In this document: in pieces, positions 61,889-64,000 of the stretch
How positions within the stretch are numbered: the stretch's first letter is position 1
How the letters are laid out: the number at the start of each line of letters is the position of its first letter
Source of the DNA: Gemmatimonadota bacterium
Lineage (GTDB): Bacteria; Gemmatimonadota; Gemmatimonadetes; Longimicrobiales; Gaopeijiaceae
DNA: 64,000 nt
Assembly: GCA_022822325.1 (NCBI GenBank)
Contig: JAJEBW010000020.1
Span: forward strand, 1-64,000
Reading direction: 5' to 3'
The notes under the pieces: generated by a model
What the model was told of the DNA's origin: nothing
Database searches by the model: none
What the model saw: the letters and a program-made list of their open reading frames with translations, nothing else
Program-made: the position numbers and the translations under genes

Positions 61889-63808
61889 TCAGCCATTGCC
61901 CGCACCCGCTCCCGGCACTGCCGCAGCCCCCTCCCAATCCGGATCGGCCACCCCCGTCACCACGCCCGTCGCCGGATCCGCACGGATTCCATGAATCCTG
62001 CCAAAGGCTCCCTCGCGCTCCTCTTCCTCCACCTCCAGCCCCCACGATTCGATCTCGGCGATCACCTCCGGCGCCCACCCGATCCCCGGGGAAGTCTCGG
62101 CGGCGATCCCTCCCGCAATCGGATGCACCCTCGGGGCCGCCAGCGCCTCGGGAAGATCCATTCCGTCATCCACAACGCGCACAACGGCTTGCACCACAGC
62201 CGAAATGATCCGCGCACCGCCCGCCGCGCCGAGCACGAGCACTGGTTCGCCATCCCGCAGCACCATCAACGGCGAGATGCTGGACCGCGCCCGCTCGCCC
62301 GGTTCCATGTAGCCCAGGTAACCGCCCAGCGTCGCCGCGTAGAGGAATCCCAGCCCGGGAGTCGCGACCTTCGACCCAAGATTGGGACCGATCGTCTGCG
62401 TGAGCGCCACAAACATGCCCTTGCCATCGGCGGTCGAGAGGTGGGTCGTATGACTATTGGAGGAAGCGTCGGGCTGGTCGTTGCGGCCGGGAACTCTCCC
62501 CAGCGACGGCTGCCGCTGCCCTCCCGGCGCGCCTGCGGCGGCGGACGCCGGGGGCGTGACGCCGCTGAACCCGGCCACCACTTCGGCTCGCGCGGGAGCC
62601 GTTCCGGTTGCGGCCGCCATCGGCGAGGCGCCATTCGGCACGGCGGCGGGCGCCGCAATGGCCACCCGCGCCGCATCGGGCACCTCGATCCCGGCCGCGA
62701 TCTCGGCCGCCCACGTCTTGTCGGTCATGAAGGCCAGCCTGGCGGCGCGGCGGCCATTTTCGTCCGGCCGGGCCCGCTCCTCGAAGGCCCTCGCGATTGC
62801 CGTCCCGACCAGCGCGGCCCAACTGTCGTCGTCGAGCTCGGCCAGATCGAAGTGCTCCAGGATGTGGAGAATCCCGATCGTGACCGCGCCCGAGGCCGGA
62901 ACATCCGTTCCCACCAACTCGAAGCCGCGGTAGCTGCCGCGCACGACCGGCGCCTCCACCGCCTCGTAGTCGGCCAGCGCGGCCGCGGTGACCGCGCCCC
63001 CGCGCTCCTCCATGTCGGCCACGATCCGCGCGGCGATCTCGCCGCGGTAGAAGGCGTCCTCTCCACCCTCGGCAATGAGTCGCAGGGTGGCCGCAAGATC
63101 GGGCTGCGCGAAGATCTCTCCCGCTGCCCGGCTCTCGCCCGAGGAGTTCAGGAAGTGGGCGCTGGAGCCCTCGAACTCGGCGAGCTGGTCGCGTCCGGCG
63201 CGGTGCCGCGCGGCCTCGCCGGGGAGGAGCGCGAACCCCTCTTCGGCCAGCGCGATCGCGGGCGCCATCACCTGAGCCAGCGACATGGTTCCGTGCTCGC
63301 GCAGCAGCCTTGCCAGCCCCGCCACCGCCCCCGGCACCCCCACCGTCGGGTACCCGTAGGACGCTTGCGGCGCGGTCTCGGGATCGTAGCTCGCGGGCGC
63401 CTGGGTGGTCGCGTCGATTCCGGCCACGCTCCCGTCGGGGCGGCGAATCAGAATCTGGGTACGGCCGCCAATGCTGTTCATCGACGGCTCCACGACCGAC
63501 ACGGCAAAGGCCGCCGCCACCGCCGCATCGGCCGCGTTCCCGCCCGCGCGCAAAATCATCGCTCCGGCCTCCGCCGCCAACGGCTGCGCGGCCACCACCA
63601 CCCCCTCCTCCGACGACGCCACCTGCGGCGGGGCCGCCTCCCCTTCCCCACTCCGCCCACGTGGCTCCGGCCCTGCGCACCCGGCGACGAACGCGAGCGC
63701 AACCGCCAGCCTTCCCCCGCTCCACATCATGCGTCCCCGGTCGCGAATCCCCCGAATCCTCGTCTTCCGGCCGCTCGTCTCTCGACCGCTCGTCTTCGGC
63801 TTGCTCAT
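61889..63808 (-). CDS. Gamma-glutamyltransferase family protein, exported lipoprotein
   Basis: 639 residues from ATG 63808 (AAGGAG 9 nt upstream); ATG 63730/63727 is an alternative that gives a standard lipoprotein signal (MMWSGGRLAVALAFVAGC). The autoprocessing and nucleophile site is SHTTHLSTADGKGMFVALTQ (Thr of TTHLST), followed by GLGFLYAATLGGYLG. The N-terminal domain has ILRAGGNAADAAVAAAFAVS and GFALLPGEAA. Cleaves gamma-glutamyl peptides such as glutathione in the periplasm. The leader codons 63731-63807 contain repeats of an ACGAGCGG-type unit. Confidence 0.85.
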   Translation of the reverse strand: MSKPKTSGRETSGRKTRIRGIRDRGRMMWSGGRLAVALAFVAGCAGPEPRGRSGEGEAAPPQVASSEEGVVVAAQPLAAEAGAMILRAGGNAADAAVAAAFAVSVVEPSMNSIGGRTQILIRRPDGSVAGIDATTQAPASYDPETAPQASYGYPTVGVPGAVAGLARLLREHGTMSLAQVMAPAIALAEEGFALLPGEAARHRAGRDQLAEFEGSSAHFLNSSGESRAAGEIFAQPDLAATLRLIAEGGEDAFYRGEIAARIVADMEERGGAVTAAALADYEAVEAPVVRGSYRGFELVGTDVPASGAVTIGILHILEHFDLAELDDDSWAALVGTAIARAFEERARPDENGRRAARLAFMTDKTWAAEIAAGIEVPDAARVAIAAPAAVPNGASPMAAATGTAPARAEVVAGFSGVTPPASAAAGAPGGQRQPSLGRVPGRNDQPDASSNSHTTHLSTADGKGMFVALTQTIGPNLGSKVATPGLGFLYAATLGGYLGYMEPGERARSSISPLMVLRDGEPVLVLGAAGGARIISAVVQAVVRVVDDGMDLPEALAAPRVHPIAGGIAAETSPGIGWAPEVIAEIESWGLEVEEEEREGAFGRIHGIRADPATGVVTGVADPDWEGAAAVPGAGAGNG

Positions 63809-63881
63809 CTGTGTCATCTCCTTCAGTCTGCCGCTCCAGGCGCATTCTCAAGGCTGCGCTCTCGGGATGCGGCGCGGAATC

Positions 63882-64000
63882 TCACTCCCAGCTTCTGAAA
63901 TACTGCGCCATCCAGGCAAATCCGGCCGGCAGATTCCGCCCCCGGAGCGCCACCCGCGTCCCGAACTCCAACTGGCCCGATCCGACAGTATAGAGGAGCG
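63882..64000 (-). CDS. C-terminal end of an unidentified protein, partial
   Basis: The minus-strand frame entering from the right edge ends TVGSGQLEFGTRVALRGRNL then PAGFAWMAQYFRSWE and TGA (63884-63882). It is coding-like, Gly/aromatic-rich, as in a beta-barrel or exported protein, with 39 codons visible. The stop is 73 nt before the GGT start. Family unknown; confidence is limited by the edge. Confidence 0.4.
   Translation of the reverse strand, partial: LLYTVGSGQLEFGTRVALRGRNLPAGFAWMAQYFRSWE

Overview
The window is GC-rich, densely coded DNA without tRNA, rRNA, CRISPR or insertion sequences that I could recognise. Co-occurrence of a SusC/SusD pair, a PorX-like regulator, a 2-oxoacid:ferredoxin oxidoreductase, an FrdABCD fumarate reductase and a recF-dciA-gyrB block, with many GTG/TTG starts, suggests a Gemmatimonadota-like (possibly sponge-associated or marine) bacterium. 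This assignment is inference from gene content, not from a marker-gene comparison.

Layout. 1-3.1 kb (minus): end of a CO-dehydrogenase/xanthine-oxidase-type operon, coxE-coxG-coxM-coxS, running off the left edge. 3.3 kb: lone Uma2-type nuclease. 3.9-7.4 kb (minus): frdABCD. 7.8-12.6 kb (plus, divergent from frd): GltD-like flavo/iron-sulfur electron-transfer subunit, then korA and korB. 12.7-16.7 kb: defence island with an Xre-ImmA + PIN pair and an NgoMIV-type restriction-modification system with a Vsr endonuclease. 16.7-34.1 kb (minus): secreted lectin-like protein, addA-addB, deoxyhypusine-synthase-like gene, SusD/SusC, gyrB, dciA, recF. 34.2-35.9 kb: enoyl-CoA hydratase, ssb, infA. 35.9-38.7 kb (minus): four uncharacterised small genes. 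39.1 kb: rpsU. 39.3-45.2 kb (minus): 3-hydroxyacyl-CoA dehydrogenase, membrane protein, thiolase, IPMDH-like enzyme, Tat-exported glycosylasparaginase, small protein. 45.8-53.4 kb (minus): envelope operon tonB-porX-msbA-lpxL-glycosyltransferase/DUF3108-ICMT. 53.6-56.6 kb (plus): SDR, heme O synthase-like UbiA protein, DmpA-type aminopeptidase. 56.6-59.2 kb: AAA ATPase + DUF4276 cassette between two degenerate copies of another gene. 59.2-63.8 kb: exported protein, D-aminoacylase-like lipoprotein and gamma-glutamyltransferase.

How it fits together. frdABCD and korAB with a ferredoxin/NAD(P)-linked flavoprotein could supply the reductive half of a TCA cycle or serve anaerobic redox balance. The beta-oxidation-type enzymes and four hydrolases of peptides and amino-acid conjugates (glycosylasparaginase, DmpA, D-aminoacylase, GGT) suggest an amino-acid and acyl-scavenging heterotroph. 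The tonB-porX-msbA-lpxL operon links envelope lipid export with a regulator type known from Bacteroidota.

The most unusual sequence-level signal is recurrent: short degenerate tandem repeats (units 9-24 nt, often 15 nt; 72 nt inside addA) sit just upstream of, or at, gene starts at about a dozen unrelated loci. The second is the AAA/DUF4276 cassette with a Cys-rich N-terminal module and flanking paralogous remnants.
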